Origin: Rhea pennata
Taxonomy: Eukaryota; Chordata; Aves; Rheiformes; Rheidae
Assembly: GCF_028389875.1 (NCBI RefSeq)
Contig: NC_084663.1
Location: 208,475,876-208,539,875, forward strand
Direction of reading: 5' to 3'
DNA: 64,000 bases
Shown: positions 40,006 through 52,165 of the stretch, one piece after another
How the letters are laid out: every line of letters starts with the position of its first letter
How positions within the stretch are numbered: position 1 is the first letter of the stretch
Notes under the pieces: model-generated
The model's database searches: none
What the model was told of the DNA's origin: nothing
The model's input: the letters and a program-made list of their open reading frames with translations, nothing else
Position numbers and translations under genes: made by a program

Positions 40006-40281
40006 TTACCTGCCACTTTTTCCCATCACATACACCATCATCACAAAAATTTTCACAGCACACACCTTCACACTGTCAAGCACGCTCTTCCTCACGCGTG
40101 GGAAGATCTCCCCATAAACATCCACCAAGCTGTCTCCTCTCAAAGTCATCTCAGGCTCTGCTGCCTGCTGTAAGCTCAAAAGGTAGGCAGCCAGCAGGCT
40201 GTCACTGCTGCTCAAAATAATGGTCTCGCTGTTCCCTGGCCTTCTCCTGGCTGTCTGGGACCCTGATCTGCTGTCACTCAC
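40006..40281 (-). other. Open frame with partial exon-like signals, unidentified
   Basis: A 91-codon minus-strand open frame inside RAB30 intron 1. A good donor-like sequence (GGCAG|GTAATG) is at 40010, and a weak acceptor-like TTGTAG lies upstream. The peptide (ending in the region VYGEIFPRVRKSVLDSVK) is not one I can assign. A weakly similar segment lies in the opposite orientation at 40715-40771. It may be chance, an old repeat-derived fragment or a rare alternative exon; no function is claimed. Confidence 0.2.
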
Positions 40282-42669
40282 TGTAAATCTCTACAAGATG
40301 GGAACAGATTCTGCTTTCTGTTTGCCTATATAGCAGCAGGGCAAGGATGGAGCCACTTAGTGCTACTGCAATACAAACGAGCAAGAGTCAGCAAAAAGGA
40401 TCCTGCTCGATAAACCACCTGGGGCAGTCCATGTCCGCATGTGTCTACGTTTAAAGCAGGAAAGCTTCCATCTTGAAGTTTACTGCAACTATCACTATGC
40501 AGAAATGTCAGTTTGTTATCCACACACCACTCATTTTCCCGCGAGTCTGATTCATGGTAGATGTTCCAGCTCCATCAGGTTGAGATGTACAGATATACAC
40601 TTTAAACTCACTGTCAAGTTCCTTGCAAACATCACGACAGCAAAGAATTCAGAGGAGGGATCAGAACAGTGTAATGAGACATTTGTAGATGCTTTCAGGG
40701 AATCCTATGACTGTCTATAGAGAGGTCTTCCCAAGCAAGAGCAAAAGTATGATGGAGAGTATCAAGACTTGCCTAAGGACAGTCAAAATAGTGATTAAGA
40801 GTTGGTCCTTTGTAAGAGGAACATGCAGCAGTCTCCAGGCACACTCTGAAACTCTGGGAAGCATTTCAGTTTAGATAAAATAAGATTGCCTTTAAAAAAA
40901 AAAGTTGGAGAGTGAAATGTCAAAATCTTCAAAGTTTCAAGTGCCAGAAAAACTATAAAATATCCTACACATTAATTTTTAACTTCAGTTATTGAGAATA
41001 ATTCACATTCTCAGCAACAAACATATCTTGGGACATACCAAATCCATCTGGTTTCAGCATATAATATTTTCCAACATATCCCCCATCACCATATGTATCA
41101 ACACATATTAAGATTCAATTAATACCTCCTCCCTTTAGAAAGCGCACACAAATTACAAGCCCTTCCTTCCTATGAGGCGATATATGCTGATTACTGAACG
41201 GCATTCTCTGCAATAATTCTCCTCGTAAAGCAGATCAATTGCCTTGTCCATTTGAAAGGTGCATTTGAAAAAAGCCTTCGTAATTAGCAACGCCTGAACT
41301 TCTGGCATTGAATTTGCTCATGTATTTGCAACGTTACCTTTTTCTGCATAGTGCTGCTTAAAACCCCATCACACCTTCCCAGACAAAGCTCCATTAACAT
41401 GCAAATGAAGCATTCACACTCCTCGTTCATCTGGTGCACAAACAGCAGGTCCTATTTGGGATGGTACACTAATAATTAAAGTCATAAGCAAAGATAATAA
41501 AAGGATCAAAATGAAACAGGTTGGTTATACATGTCACAGTGATACTTGTGTCAGCCTCTCCTCTAACTAGTGTAGTATTTCCAGGATGAATTGATTGTAG
41601 CAATACGGATGGATGAATGAGATTCTAAAGCCAACAAAATATCTCTGTATTAAACATTAATGCAGTCATTGATTGTCATCAATACAGACATTTAAAGCAT
41701 GGGCAAGTGTAGCAGTGGGAAGAAGATGGCTTAACAAAATATAAAATTTAGAGGGGTTTAAATACGTACAAAGACAAGAATCTTGGACTCAGAGTCACAG
41801 CACCACAATATAACCAAAATACACACTTTTACCACATGCTATTATTATTTGGGAAGCACACTCGCTGTTTAGTTTTTATCATAAAGATTGGCAAAGCATA
41901 TAACTCAGAGACAAAGGCAGGAAGCCCAGCCTGGACCTGCAGTCTATTGACTGCTCAGTTCATCAGTCCAGACCAAGCCTAAAGATCATACAACAAAACT
42001 TCTCCATACCAGGTGAGCTTTGGACGAGCATTGCCAGACAGGCATCCGAACTCAACAAGCTGCCCTCTCCTCCAAGTACTATGCACATTCTAATCCTATG
42101 GCAAATTGGCATTTGCAATCATATAGCCAGGCTGACCAAGAGCTTCAAAAAGTTACTGGAGAAACAACTATTTCAGCAAAATTACAAAAATGATGCTATT
42201 TCTGCAAACTTTGTTACCAGCTGGCTAGAGGAGAGATCCCCAAATTAGCATCTGCATTGAAACTAAGGTGGACTGGCCCCTGATTTTTTCTTTTTTGTTT
42301 GGCTGCAGCCAACTGCTCACTCAGCATGTTAACATCAGTCCACCTCTAGCACTCACAGCAGCCACACATCTCATCTCTGCACGGTCCTGTCATCGCTTCC
42401 AACTGTAGCTACCAATTCACGGGAACTGGTTTCTGGACCTCTCCAGCTTGATTTTTTTAGTGGCTCCAAGTCCTCATAGCCTCGGTGCCCAGCCCTGGCA
42501 CTGAAGGCGCTCAGAATCTCTTCAAAGCATATTCTCACCCTGGATGCACAAAGGCTGAGGAACCTCTAGTTAATAAATGATTTGACAACTTTAGCCTTAA
42601 GTCAAGTCTTTTAAAGCACCAATATGTGACACAGATCTAGCAGATTACACTCTACACAGTGGTACAGTC

Positions 42670-42687
42670 TTTTTTTTTTTTTTTTTT
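42670..42687. repeat. Poly(T) tract of 18 bases
   Basis: Homopolymer T run in RAB30 intron 1 with no recognisable attached retroelement. Confidence 0.9.
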
Positions 42688-45600
42688 GCCTGCCTTTGCA
42701 GAGCTAACTGAAATGTCTACATCAGCCTCACACAAGTTCTAGTTCCCCCATCTAATCATGGGGAGAAATTACCTGCTCTGACAGTACTTCTAAATCTGCC
42801 TATTTCCCTCCAAAGACTGTCTGGGATCTACTGTAACAACACTCAACCTCAAACAACCTAATTTTGGTGCCTAAAATTCAGGGGAGATGCCAAGGCTCCG
42901 TCTTTATGCAGATAAACACAACTGAACATCATAAAACCTTAGCCAACATCTCTGCAAAGATACTTATGCTTTCTAAAAGGAAGCGGGGTTAGCAAAACTT
43001 AAATTCTGCAGTAGATTATCTGGGTTATACCTTCAATTTCTTCAGATGTACAGAACAAACGGCAAGTGCCTGTGCAGCCTGAGCCTGGTCTGTCACCTCC
43101 CTAAGGAAAGGACACTATCGGCATGGCCGCACCAGAAGGACATGGCTGAAATCACACCGTTGTGCCACAGTACCCAAACAGAAGACCTCCAGAAATGCAT
43201 ACTTCTTGCAGAAAAGCAAAGAAGCAACACCCCAAAAGCAAACAGCTAAACTCTTTTGCTTAGCTAGAACTGAACCAGCATTGCAGCATAGTGGGATTGC
43301 AGCACAAATGCTGTATGTCACACGAGAGCCGCTTGCTCTCTAGGAATCGTGATTCACACTAAAGCTAAATATCAATTTAGGTAGTGAATTCTGCCTTTCC
43401 GTTGGTCTTTCCAATTAACTCTGCTGTCCTCCATTTAACTCTGTGCTACTTCCACTGCATACAGTATCATTTCTCTCTCGGTATTTTGCTGTATACAGCT
43501 GCCAACCATATTACAGCATCCATCACGCAGCACCTCACTGCTAGCTGGCAGCTGATAAGGTGATAGCTGCACTTAGAGCAAGTCTTTGGAGTCCTTTGAA
43601 AGGAAAAAGCACTGCATAAACTGAAATTATTGTCACCTATGGACTAAATGCAGTTAAGAATTTGCTAGTGCTCATGGCAGAGAATGGAGATGTCTGAAAT
43701 ACTGATCAGTCTGCGATGGAGAGGCTGAGGAACAGACTTCATTAACACTGCCCATAATGCTTTTCATCAGCAGCATACAATAAAACAGTGATGAATATTC
43801 ACGGTATCCCTCAGAGGTTATCTTCATTTTACAGATGGATGCAACTAAGATGCAGGAAATTTAAGTGACTTGCCTATATCCATAAAATGGTTAGATGCAG
43901 AAGAACTCAATTGTCTTGCCTATAAAAAAAGAAAAAAAAAGTCTTTCTAGATAAGATTAAAAATTATAGATTTACTTGCAGTAAAACTAAAAGAAACTGG
44001 TATGTCGCAGATCATTAATGGTTTATCCCTTTTTCTCTCCAGTTACTGCACTGGTTACTTAACTGGTTTTTATATTACCGTAGCACCTCTGGATTGCAGA
44101 TCACTTCAGATTCGCATGGCACAAAGTAGGGATTAATGGATAAAAGCTCTTTCCTAAAGGCCTGACAACTGATAATAAAATGCAGCCTATAAATATAATA
44201 CTGGAATGGTCAGAGAGAGATGAATGGCTTGAAGAAAAGCACACCAGAGACAAACGGGAATGGACTAATGCCTCAGAATCCGTGGGATACCGAGACCCAT
44301 AATTAAACTAGTTACCCAAGTTACCACTCTACATTGTGAGAGAGGTATTTTTAAAGCATTCTTGTATCTGCAAGAACTAATGTCAGCAAGCAAAATGAGG
44401 AATACTGAGAAAGAGGTATTAAGACGATGGATTTTTTTTTTAATTTAGTTTTATACATTTCTCAGCAGAGTTTGACATTTAAACAGGATGGCCTGGTTAC
44501 TAACGGCTCCTCCGTGAATGTATGCAACCTGCTTCCCGGCACGCTGACTGACAGCCGAGATAAACAAACAACAATCCATGCCAGGTTTTTCCCCCTACGG
44601 CGACAGCTTTTGTAAAAATGCAGAACTTAATGAGAGACTTTATTTAATATTTATTTCACAATCAGCCTCGTTTATTCTAACGGAACCAACCTCAGCCCAC
44701 AATGATTTCCCCCCCCCCCCTTTGGTTATTTAGCTGCACAAGTCAATACTCAATATGTTTTGAACTTCATCTTTGAATTTCTAACTTGGGGGATTTTTTT
44801 TTATATAGGTGTATTTTTATTAGTTTCTAAAGATCTGAAATTTCTATGCCCTTTAGGAAGAAAATTTGCTGTTTTATTTACACCTTCATCCTTTTTCTGC
44901 ATTGCCACACGGTATTTAAGTGGTTGAAAGCGCACACAGTAGGTGCCTTCTCCATACTTCCACCTGCCCTGTGCTGCTCACGTTTTTGCATCAATTAATC
45001 ATCTGCATGGCTGCAAAGTAAATTAGTAGCCCCAAGAAAATTAACTTAGCATAAAAGATTCCTTTTGCTTTTTTTTAAGGTTGTTTTTAACCAGGTAGTT
45101 TCCTGATTCAAACTGTTCAGTGGATAGAAACACTTAAGTGCAGGACACCCCCCCCCCAAAAAAAAAAAAATATCATTCCTACAGAAAACAAAGCAGTTTC
45201 CACCTGATTTGCAATCTCCCACTTCTTTTGTGGACAGGTCGAACAGAAATAAGTTATCCTCTTCAGTCTAAAAGAGAAGTACTAAACTCCACAGTCCCAG
45301 TTTGTCTGCTGAATCTAAAGAGTTAACAGGAATCTGGGCTTGTTTGGGGGTTTCTCTAAGCACATGTACATCTATTTGAGCAAAACGCTACTACTACTAC
45401 TACATTTTAGAAGTGTGAATACTGCTGGCCTGAAAAAAAAATGGGCACAGTTCCCTGTGCAGGGGGAACAAATTGTTCAGAACAAGGACAAATGCAAGAG
45501 AAATCAAGCAACAATTTCTGATGTTTCAAGCTTCTCTTATCTCCAACTCAGCACAGTTTTATTTTATTTTAAGAAAACAGACCCCAAATTGCTCAGGAAT

Positions 45601-46361
45601 TGCCCCATAGCTACGTAATTCTCAAGCCCAAATATCTGCAGTGGGGATTTTAGTTATCAGATGTGTACGCGAGAGATCAGAGGGTGCCACGGCCTTCCAC
45701 CAGCCACCGACCGAGGAGATTCTGGAGAAGCACGGAGGACAGTGCAGACATTCGCTTCACTCGAGCGGATTTTAGACAGAGAACATCAGAGTTGCAAACT
45801 GTGTTAAAATGACCCCTGCACGGTGAAAGCACTACTCGTTCTGTAGTCACACAGCAGAAACACCAGCGAGATTACCGGAGAAGAGCAGCAGACCCCGAAC
45901 CCATCACTGGGTTAAACTTCCAGCCTGCAAAATTTGCTGTTTTTACCTCAGGGAAACCAGGATGCAGAACCAAACACTGGAACTGCAGCCGTGCGTTCTC
46001 GCGAGTTCAGGGACGTACATAAATCCCAAGCCTGTCCCTACTCTCTTGTGAAAGCTATGGACTACTTCAATCTCCACTGGTGTCTTAATTAAAACTCATT
46101 AACTCAGGTAAACCTGTGGTAATACCTCTTTTCCACATGACACGATGCACCATGAACTTCGGGGGCAGGTGCAAAAATAAGAAGGCTAATGTTATTTCTC
46201 TTAACCTTTTTCATGATACACAAGAACAAGCAGATATTCCCATCATGATTTCAGGAGGAAAGAGAAAGGCTATCTGATCCTCACGTCCAAGTATTAGTCG
46301 TCTCAGGATGGAACAATCTGCTGCTTTCTCCAGAGGATCTGGTGAGGATACCAAATGAGTC

Positions 46362-46383
46362 AAAAAAAAAAAAAAAAAAAAAA
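46362..46383. repeat. Poly(A) tract of 22 bases
   Basis: Homopolymer A run in RAB30 intron 1. No retroposed gene was recognised 5' of it. Confidence 0.9.
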
Positions 46384-49300
46384 CACAAAAGGAGTCTCTT
46401 TTTTAAAGTGGCAGCCTCCTCCTCTCTCAGTTAATCAAGCTGGGTAGCCAGTTTAACAAAGCCTGAATCTCCCATGTTAGAGACAGTGGAATTGAAAATT
46501 CCCTTCTGTCACCAGAAAACAGGAAAATAAGCCAACACAGTACTTTGTTCTCAGCATGGAGACCCCGAAGGGGACTTCCTGAGGTCACTAACAAGAATTC
46601 AGATTAAGCAGCAAATTAATGAGTTTTTCTTGCAGACAAATGTTTTTAAGGAGGTTATTTTAAGTAAATATTCCCATGCTGCATCCATGTTGCAGTCATG
46701 AAAATACCATGCATTAGACCCTGGAAGCGTAAGAGATGACACTATTGGGAACTTATCACTAATTAGAAGTGAAGCTGGCTTCCTTTAAAACCTTCCTAGA
46801 TAAGAAGCCTCGACTGATCTATTTTCCATTACTCCGAGTTCAAGCAATGAAATTTAAATCACACAGAAGTGCTAATGATTATTTTTTCAAGTCAGGTTTT
46901 TATTACTGAAAGCATTTCTTTACACCACAGCAAAACCAAAATCGAGGGAGGGTGTGCGTGTGGGGGGGTTAACAACACGATTTCTTTTTTCATCCTGACA
47001 ACCTCTTTCATTTCTTTGATGATTTGTAAAGCTGAAAATCAGCATGCACCTTTTGACCAAAGATGTCGATTTAAGTTCCTAAATGTGGCGCTCTCAGATT
47101 TTTCCTGCAGCTCTATCACTTCCATAGCTATAGATGAACAGGCATTTGGAGCGAAAGACTAATTGGTAGAAAAACAGAAGCTCTCACAAGCCCCTACGCC
47201 TTGAGTTTCACTGGCTATAGGGCAGAGCATAGGTGCAGGTTTGCTAGTCACACACACACGCTCGTCTTTCCCCACAGCATCTTTTGCAACTTGTTCCTTA
47301 TTGGCATTATGTCTCTTTTAAGATGAGAGTCTCCGTTTACAACATTCCCTGGATTCACTGGCAGTCAGGGAGCATCCAAGCCTCCCAGGTCATTGCTGAA
47401 CGTAGCTATATAGCAGAAAAGCTGTTGGGAAGGGGAGATGCATTGGAGGAGGGGGAACGAGGAGGCAGATGGAAACGAGTATTTCTGCTCTATGGATGCG
47501 AGAGGCTTGGTCAAATGTGCTCTGGAAATACCTGCAACTGCTTGTCATACAGATCTGCATCTCTGCAATAGCTGTCAGATGCCCTTTTCCTCCCCATTTC
47601 CAACAGATCAAAGCCAAGGCTGATCACCACTCTACCTGGATCAGGGGTGTCACAGCAGTTCCCTTTTAAAAGGTAATAGATGAAATACTTGAATCAATTT
47701 CAATAAATTCAAAGAACTACTTGAAATGTACACTTGCTGCCTTTTGAGTAACTGACCTTTTGCTTAACACAATAAACCAAATTGTATTTTTTGCCAGGTA
47801 ACTTTATAATGAATGAGGAGCAACACAGTAGAGAAGCAGGTCAAGCCGCCGGGGCTACATGTTCCACTATCCACGGACTATGTCTTAGTAGGACCCAGTT
47901 ACCCAAGGACTGCTTGGCTATTGGGCACTTCAGCATCTCTTACATCTTTGTATTTGTATTTATTTATTTTTTTTAAGGACTGCTCAGCCTGTAAGATAGT
48001 TTGAGAAGCCACATACAAGCGCATCTTTTTTTTTTTTAAATGAGAGTTTTCCTTCCTCTTCCCCTTCACATTATTCTTTAAGTATCTGAATAATTATATA
48101 TATACTTTTTAACTTTGAAAAGAGTACAGTCAACTTTCACTTCAGCAATACCTAGAAGAAAGTATTTCTGTTAAAGCAAAAGAAAATAAAAAGGATATCC
48201 TCTAATCTTTTGCTGGAGAGTAGCAATTTCAGTAAGGCTCTATCTACCTGGAGCAATACGAGGCCTTACTGGAAGCTTTTTCCTCTGCACGACTATTCTC
48301 TAATTAGTCTCAGGACAAAAAACAAAAACCAAACAAATAAAATCTCCACACAGTTAGTTTAAATAGGTGTTTTAAATTTCATCTGAAGTATATTAGGGAA
48401 TAGTGCAAATCAACATATAGAAAAAGCGTGGTGCAGTGAGAGCAGCAGCTCTGGGAGGGTAGACAGCAAACAGTAATCAAGTCTCAAGCTGTTTGCAACC
48501 TAAACACCTATCAATGCAACCAAGCGCTCTGACGGTTTTATCTATGCAGGGTGAAATCAAACAACAGTACATCACAAGTCTCGCTAGTACCTTGCTTTTG
48601 CCCTACATTCAGGGCCAACGTTTAGTAGCAGATTAGTTATGCAACTACTCTAACAGTGACACGTATTAACGGAGGCTTGATTGCGTTTAAATACTGACAA
48701 TTTTTAAGGGCCACGTTCATTCCTGCTGTACCTTAACGATTTCAATAGATTGAGTCAAACATTCCTCTGACGCTGATCTCCTCCCTTTGATTTCATAATT
48801 AAAGAAGAGACCAGCTAAGAGGCACGAGGATTGTCTCACACACTCGACAGCACTGTTTCACACTGTAAGGCAGACATTAATAATAAAATTTAGTCAGTTC
48901 TTGACAGAACAAATTGGGGGGGGGGGAAGCTGAACGACTTGCTGCAGAATGAAATCACAGAAACTGCAGATGAAATCATAAGACTTAGGTCATCTAGTCC
49001 ACCTTCAGCCAAAGCAAAGCTGCTGCTCACCACCCTTGTTCCAAGCTTCATTTAAATGAGCTGCTGATTTTGGCGTCGGAAACCCATCAGGAATACAGAA
49101 TATTTTATAGTCTGAACTATAGCCCTAGCACATCTCCTGCTCACATTTCTGTATCTATTAAGAGTAAAGCTCGTGTTCAAACTGCAGAGTCCTGTCCTAA
49201 GGAATTTATCTAATTCCCAGCTATTATAATTTCTTGCTCAGCTGTATTTTATGTGAAAACATGAAAAGCCAATCATCAGCCCTTACCCCCAAGAAAGAGC

Positions 49301-50600
49301 TGCATGTATACCTGCCCGGGACATATCACAGAAATTACAGTGAGTGCTGCACTTTGACTGATGGATGCCACCTTTTGCAAGAAGGTATCTCCTCACCAGA
49401 CCCCCAAAACCTAGGCTAGAAAACCAACATCTTCCCTTTGTTCAGCACTGTAGGAGAGAAGAAAACAAAACTTGGGAGGAAAAAAAAAAAAGTGAGTCTG
49501 CTACAGCCCTCCCTCTCCTGGGGTCCCCCATCTCACCAGTCTTTCGGACCCCCTCTATGCATTAGGTGTGAATCACTCCAGCATATTAGGGGTGGCTTGA
49601 ACCTCCTTCTGCAACAAGTCTGCGATGAGGACAATTTAATACAATTTAGGGCATGTAGCCAACACTTGCTGTCTTGCAAAGGCATGATTTCTGGTTTTAC
49701 AAATATCACAAATAATGCACTTTAAGAACAGGACTACTACAGGGAGACCAAGAGACCAGAGATCCGAATCAGACCAGAGATTGCAGCTCTGACTCCCCTT
49801 TGAGACTCCAGCCACTAATAAGACACTGAAAAAAGTAAAAGAACAGAGAAAATACCTAACACTACTTTCCTGGGATAGTCTCCCAGTCCCCAGCAACTGG
49901 CATCTTGGGGACTTCTTGAGTCAAGTCAAGAAATGCACATATTGAGATCTTTGCAGGATCATGACCTAAATAACTTGAGGGCAAGGGCCTGTGAGCTTGT
50001 CTTTGCCTTTTCACAGCAATCACTCATCTCCTGAGCTTCGAAGCTTTGGCCCATTTTTATGGGGTCTGTATTTCTGTTGCCGCAAGGCAAAACTTCACCT
50101 GGTGATTAGCATGGATTTCTGAGCTACATTTTTAATACACTTACTGCTGTACTATAATATAGCTTGAAAATGCTACCACACAGGACATTATTAGAAGTCT
50201 ATCTAATCAACCAAATCCAGTAATTTGGAAGAATAATAAAACCAGCATAAACACCAATACCTACATGTAAATAAATACATACACTTAAAATCACTAAATA
50301 TGAAGGCAGAACCAAACAGGGATATCACAAAAATTGTACCATTTTTCAAGTACAATCCTTCTGGCCATGGATTCCCTACTTGTTCGGCAAAACTTCTGTA
50401 TTCATATTCCCCAGAATAATTCCCAGGCTTTTAAACTATCACTTTTATACTATCGTTTCATTTCCAGTGCCTTTGGTTCATAGCTAAGAATCACCGCTGT
50501 AAAACTTCACCTTTTGTAGCCAAGATGGGAAACCTTATATTAGGTTACTGGCTCCCTCCTTTGCAAAGTAAAAATAAAAGAGGAAAATGCCATTCCGGGA

Positions 50601-50625
50601 TTTTTTTTTTTTTTTTTTTTTTTTT
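50601..50625. repeat. Poly(T) tract of 25 bases
   Basis: Homopolymer T run about 1 kb inside intron 1 from the CpG island, reading as poly(A) in the RAB30 pre-mRNA. Confidence 0.9.
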
Positions 50626-51230
50626 AAGAAAGACCAACCCAACAAAGGCATCTGCTGCATGCACTGTTTTTCTTCCCCTCTGAGTCAATAACAAAAGGGA
50701 AGGAAGGAAAAAGAATAGAAAAAAAAATAAAGGCTAGGAGGAGGTCTGGATGCAGAATGGCCACCCTTCAGGAATTTGCTGGCCAGAGGAGAGGATGTAA
50801 GCGGCCGGGCATCGCGCACCCGGACTCCCTGACCATTGTGCTGGTGTTTACAAACACTTTGATCCAAAGAAACAGGGAGCAGCATTGTCCACCCTGCACT
50901 CATGTCACCCGTCCCTCTGTGCGGCGATCCCAAGGAAACTCTGCCAGAGGACAAAACAGTGTCGGTTACACAAGAGAGGCGCAGAAGCAAATACGCAGCA
51001 GAGGGGGAGGAAAAAAAGAAAAACAAAAATCAGTTCGGCTGTAGGCTCTCCTCCTGCTCCCAGAGGAGGCTCCAAACCAGGCTTTGGGGCAGGTTAACTT
51101 TGAAGGGCGCTGGAAGATGCTGACAGCCAAGATGAGCAGGACTCTCCCACACGCATGCATTTACCTGCCACCGTCGCCAGCATCATCAAATTAGGTGCTT
51201 TGGAAGCACAAATAATTGCAGCAATAATAC

Positions 51231-51246
51231 GGGGGGGGGGGGGGGG
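51231..51246. repeat. Poly(G) tract of 16 bases
   Basis: A run of 16 G on the plus strand at the edge of the CpG island, read as C16 in the RAB30 direction. It could form a G-quadruplex on the plus strand and is a likely site of length error in assemblies. Confidence 0.88.
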
Positions 51247-51578
51247 AGAGAAATCCTGAAGTTTTGCACAAAAGAAAGAAAAGATATATAGTATTTTGCA
51301 CTGACATCTTTGCACTGTTCACTCGGGAGACCTGAAAAGCACCTGACAGAAACAAGAAACAGGAAAAACGAACTAAAGAAAGAAAGAAGGAAAGCAGTCA
51401 CACCAACAAAACGCGAAGCTGCGCCGGCAGGACCGCGGAATTCCCGAAGAGCTCCTCCTAAAAGGACTTTTTAGCGCGGCTCCGCGGGCAGCAGCGAGCG
51501 CCGGGAGCCGCCGGCCGCCCGGGAGCGCGGAGCGGCGCGCTGCGGCCGCTCATCTCCGCCGCGCTTTCCTCTATTCCG

Positions 51579-51601
51579 TTATTATTATTATTATTATTAT
51601 T
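51579..51601. repeat. (TTA)7 microsatellite in the CpG island
   Basis: Seven perfect TTA units plus TT, abruptly AT-rich within GC-rich DNA. It lies downstream of the candidate RAB30 exon 1 donor, hence in intron 1. Confidence 0.9.
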
Positions 51602-51769
51602 GCTGTTACCGCTCCCGGCAGCGATGGCCGCACGGCGCGGCCCCGCGCACCAGCGCTTTACCTCCGCGGGGGAATACGCGGTACGCGCAAGCGAATTGGG
51701 GACAGAAAGAGCAAAAAATGATTAATTTTTTTTTTAATAGAGATAAATAAAGGAAAGCGCGGAACTCAC

Positions 51770-52088
51770 CTGGCTTGGGATTTCCCCTCCCTCCCCACGA
51801 CCATAAAACGAGGCGGGAGCCGGGGTGCAGCCAGCCGGCGGCGGGAGCAGGCTGGCAGCCGTGGGAGGGCGGCGGGGCGCGGGGCACCCCCCGGGGCCGG
51901 GGCCGGGAGCGGCGGGGCCGGGCCGGGCCGGGCCGGGCCGGGCCGGGCCGGGCCGGGCCGGGGCGCGGGCGGAGGCCGGTGCAGGGGCCGCCCCGCCGGG
52001 CCCGGCGCTGGCGGCGGCGGGAGGCGGCGCCCGCGGAACACAATGAATCGCGACGCGCCCCCGCTCCCTGCCCGCTCGGCAATGACAT
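51770..52088 (-). other. Candidate upstream ORF in RAB30 5' UTR
   Basis: Minus-strand ATG at 52088-52086 (G at -3, T at +4) opens a frame with no stop to the donor at 51770: 106 codons plus one base. Joined to the acceptor at 19553, the frame reads two more Ala codons and then TAA at 19548-19546, directly before the RAB30 ATG at 19545 and in the same frame. The predicted peptide would be 108 residues, rich in Pro, Ala, Arg and Gly, with GPARP units from the pentanucleotide tract. It depends on transcription starting upstream of 52088. Confidence 0.35.
51915..51962. repeat. (GGGCC)9 pentanucleotide tandem repeat
   Basis: Nine perfect GGGCC units at 51915-51959 followed by further G, in the CpG island and within the candidate RAB30 exon 1. 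As five is not a multiple of three, all three frames of a strand read the same cyclic pentapeptide: Gly-Pro-Ala-Arg-Pro on the minus strand and Gly-Pro-Gly-Arg-Ala on the plus strand. The plus strand is G-rich with runs of three and may form quadruplexes. Length is likely polymorphic. Confidence 0.95.
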
Positions 52089-52090
52089 CA
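52083..52090. promoter_or_regulatory. CRE/ATF-like site TGACATCA
   Basis: One base away from the palindromic CRE (TGACGTCA), inside the promoter cluster. Family knowledge: CREB/ATF factors bind such octamers in CpG-island promoters. Binding here is inferred. Confidence 0.45.
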
Positions 52091-52106
52091 CCTCTCGCGC
52101 CCGCCC

Positions 52107-52115
52107 GGGCGGGGC
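52107..52115. promoter_or_regulatory. GC box (SP/KLF-type)
   Basis: GGGCGGGGC, a perfect SP1/KLF core, 17 bases from the CRE-like site and 25 from the CCAAT box. Confidence 0.55.
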
Positions 52116-52139
52116 GAGCAGCCGCGCAGCCGCCTCCCC

Positions 52140-52144
52140 ATTGG
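52140..52144 (-). promoter_or_regulatory. CCAAT box (reverse orientation on plus strand)
   Basis: ATTGG followed by CTGG, giving CCAGCCAAT on the minus strand, a good NF-Y site. Its direction and distance suit RAB30 transcription starting about 50-100 bases downstream on the minus strand. Confidence 0.55.
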
Positions 52145-52165
52145 CTGGAGCCCGCCGGCACCGCT

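Larger units (their letters stand above)
19554..51769 (-). other. RAB30: RAB30 intron 1 (about 32 kb, inferred)
   Basis: The 3' end is firm (TTGCAG at 19554). The 5' end depends on the donor at 51769 inside the CpG island being the one used. The interval holds two CR1 fragments in the same orientation as RAB30, simple repeats, a GC-rich patch near 22.1-22.3 kb and long AT-rich stretches that may include regulatory elements. No other protein-coding gene is visible. The stretch at about 28.6-29.7 kb has few A/T runs and looks different in composition, but I recognise nothing in it. Extra non-coding 5' exons of RAB30 could hide here, for example before a CAG|GTAAAT donor at 51165. Confidence 0.75.

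Noticed and set aside
48950-49025. Possible further, very old CR1 remnant (sequence resembling GGTCATCTAGTCCA)
   Set aside because: Only a short similarity to the CR1 3' region is visible, too little to support a feature without a repeat-library search.
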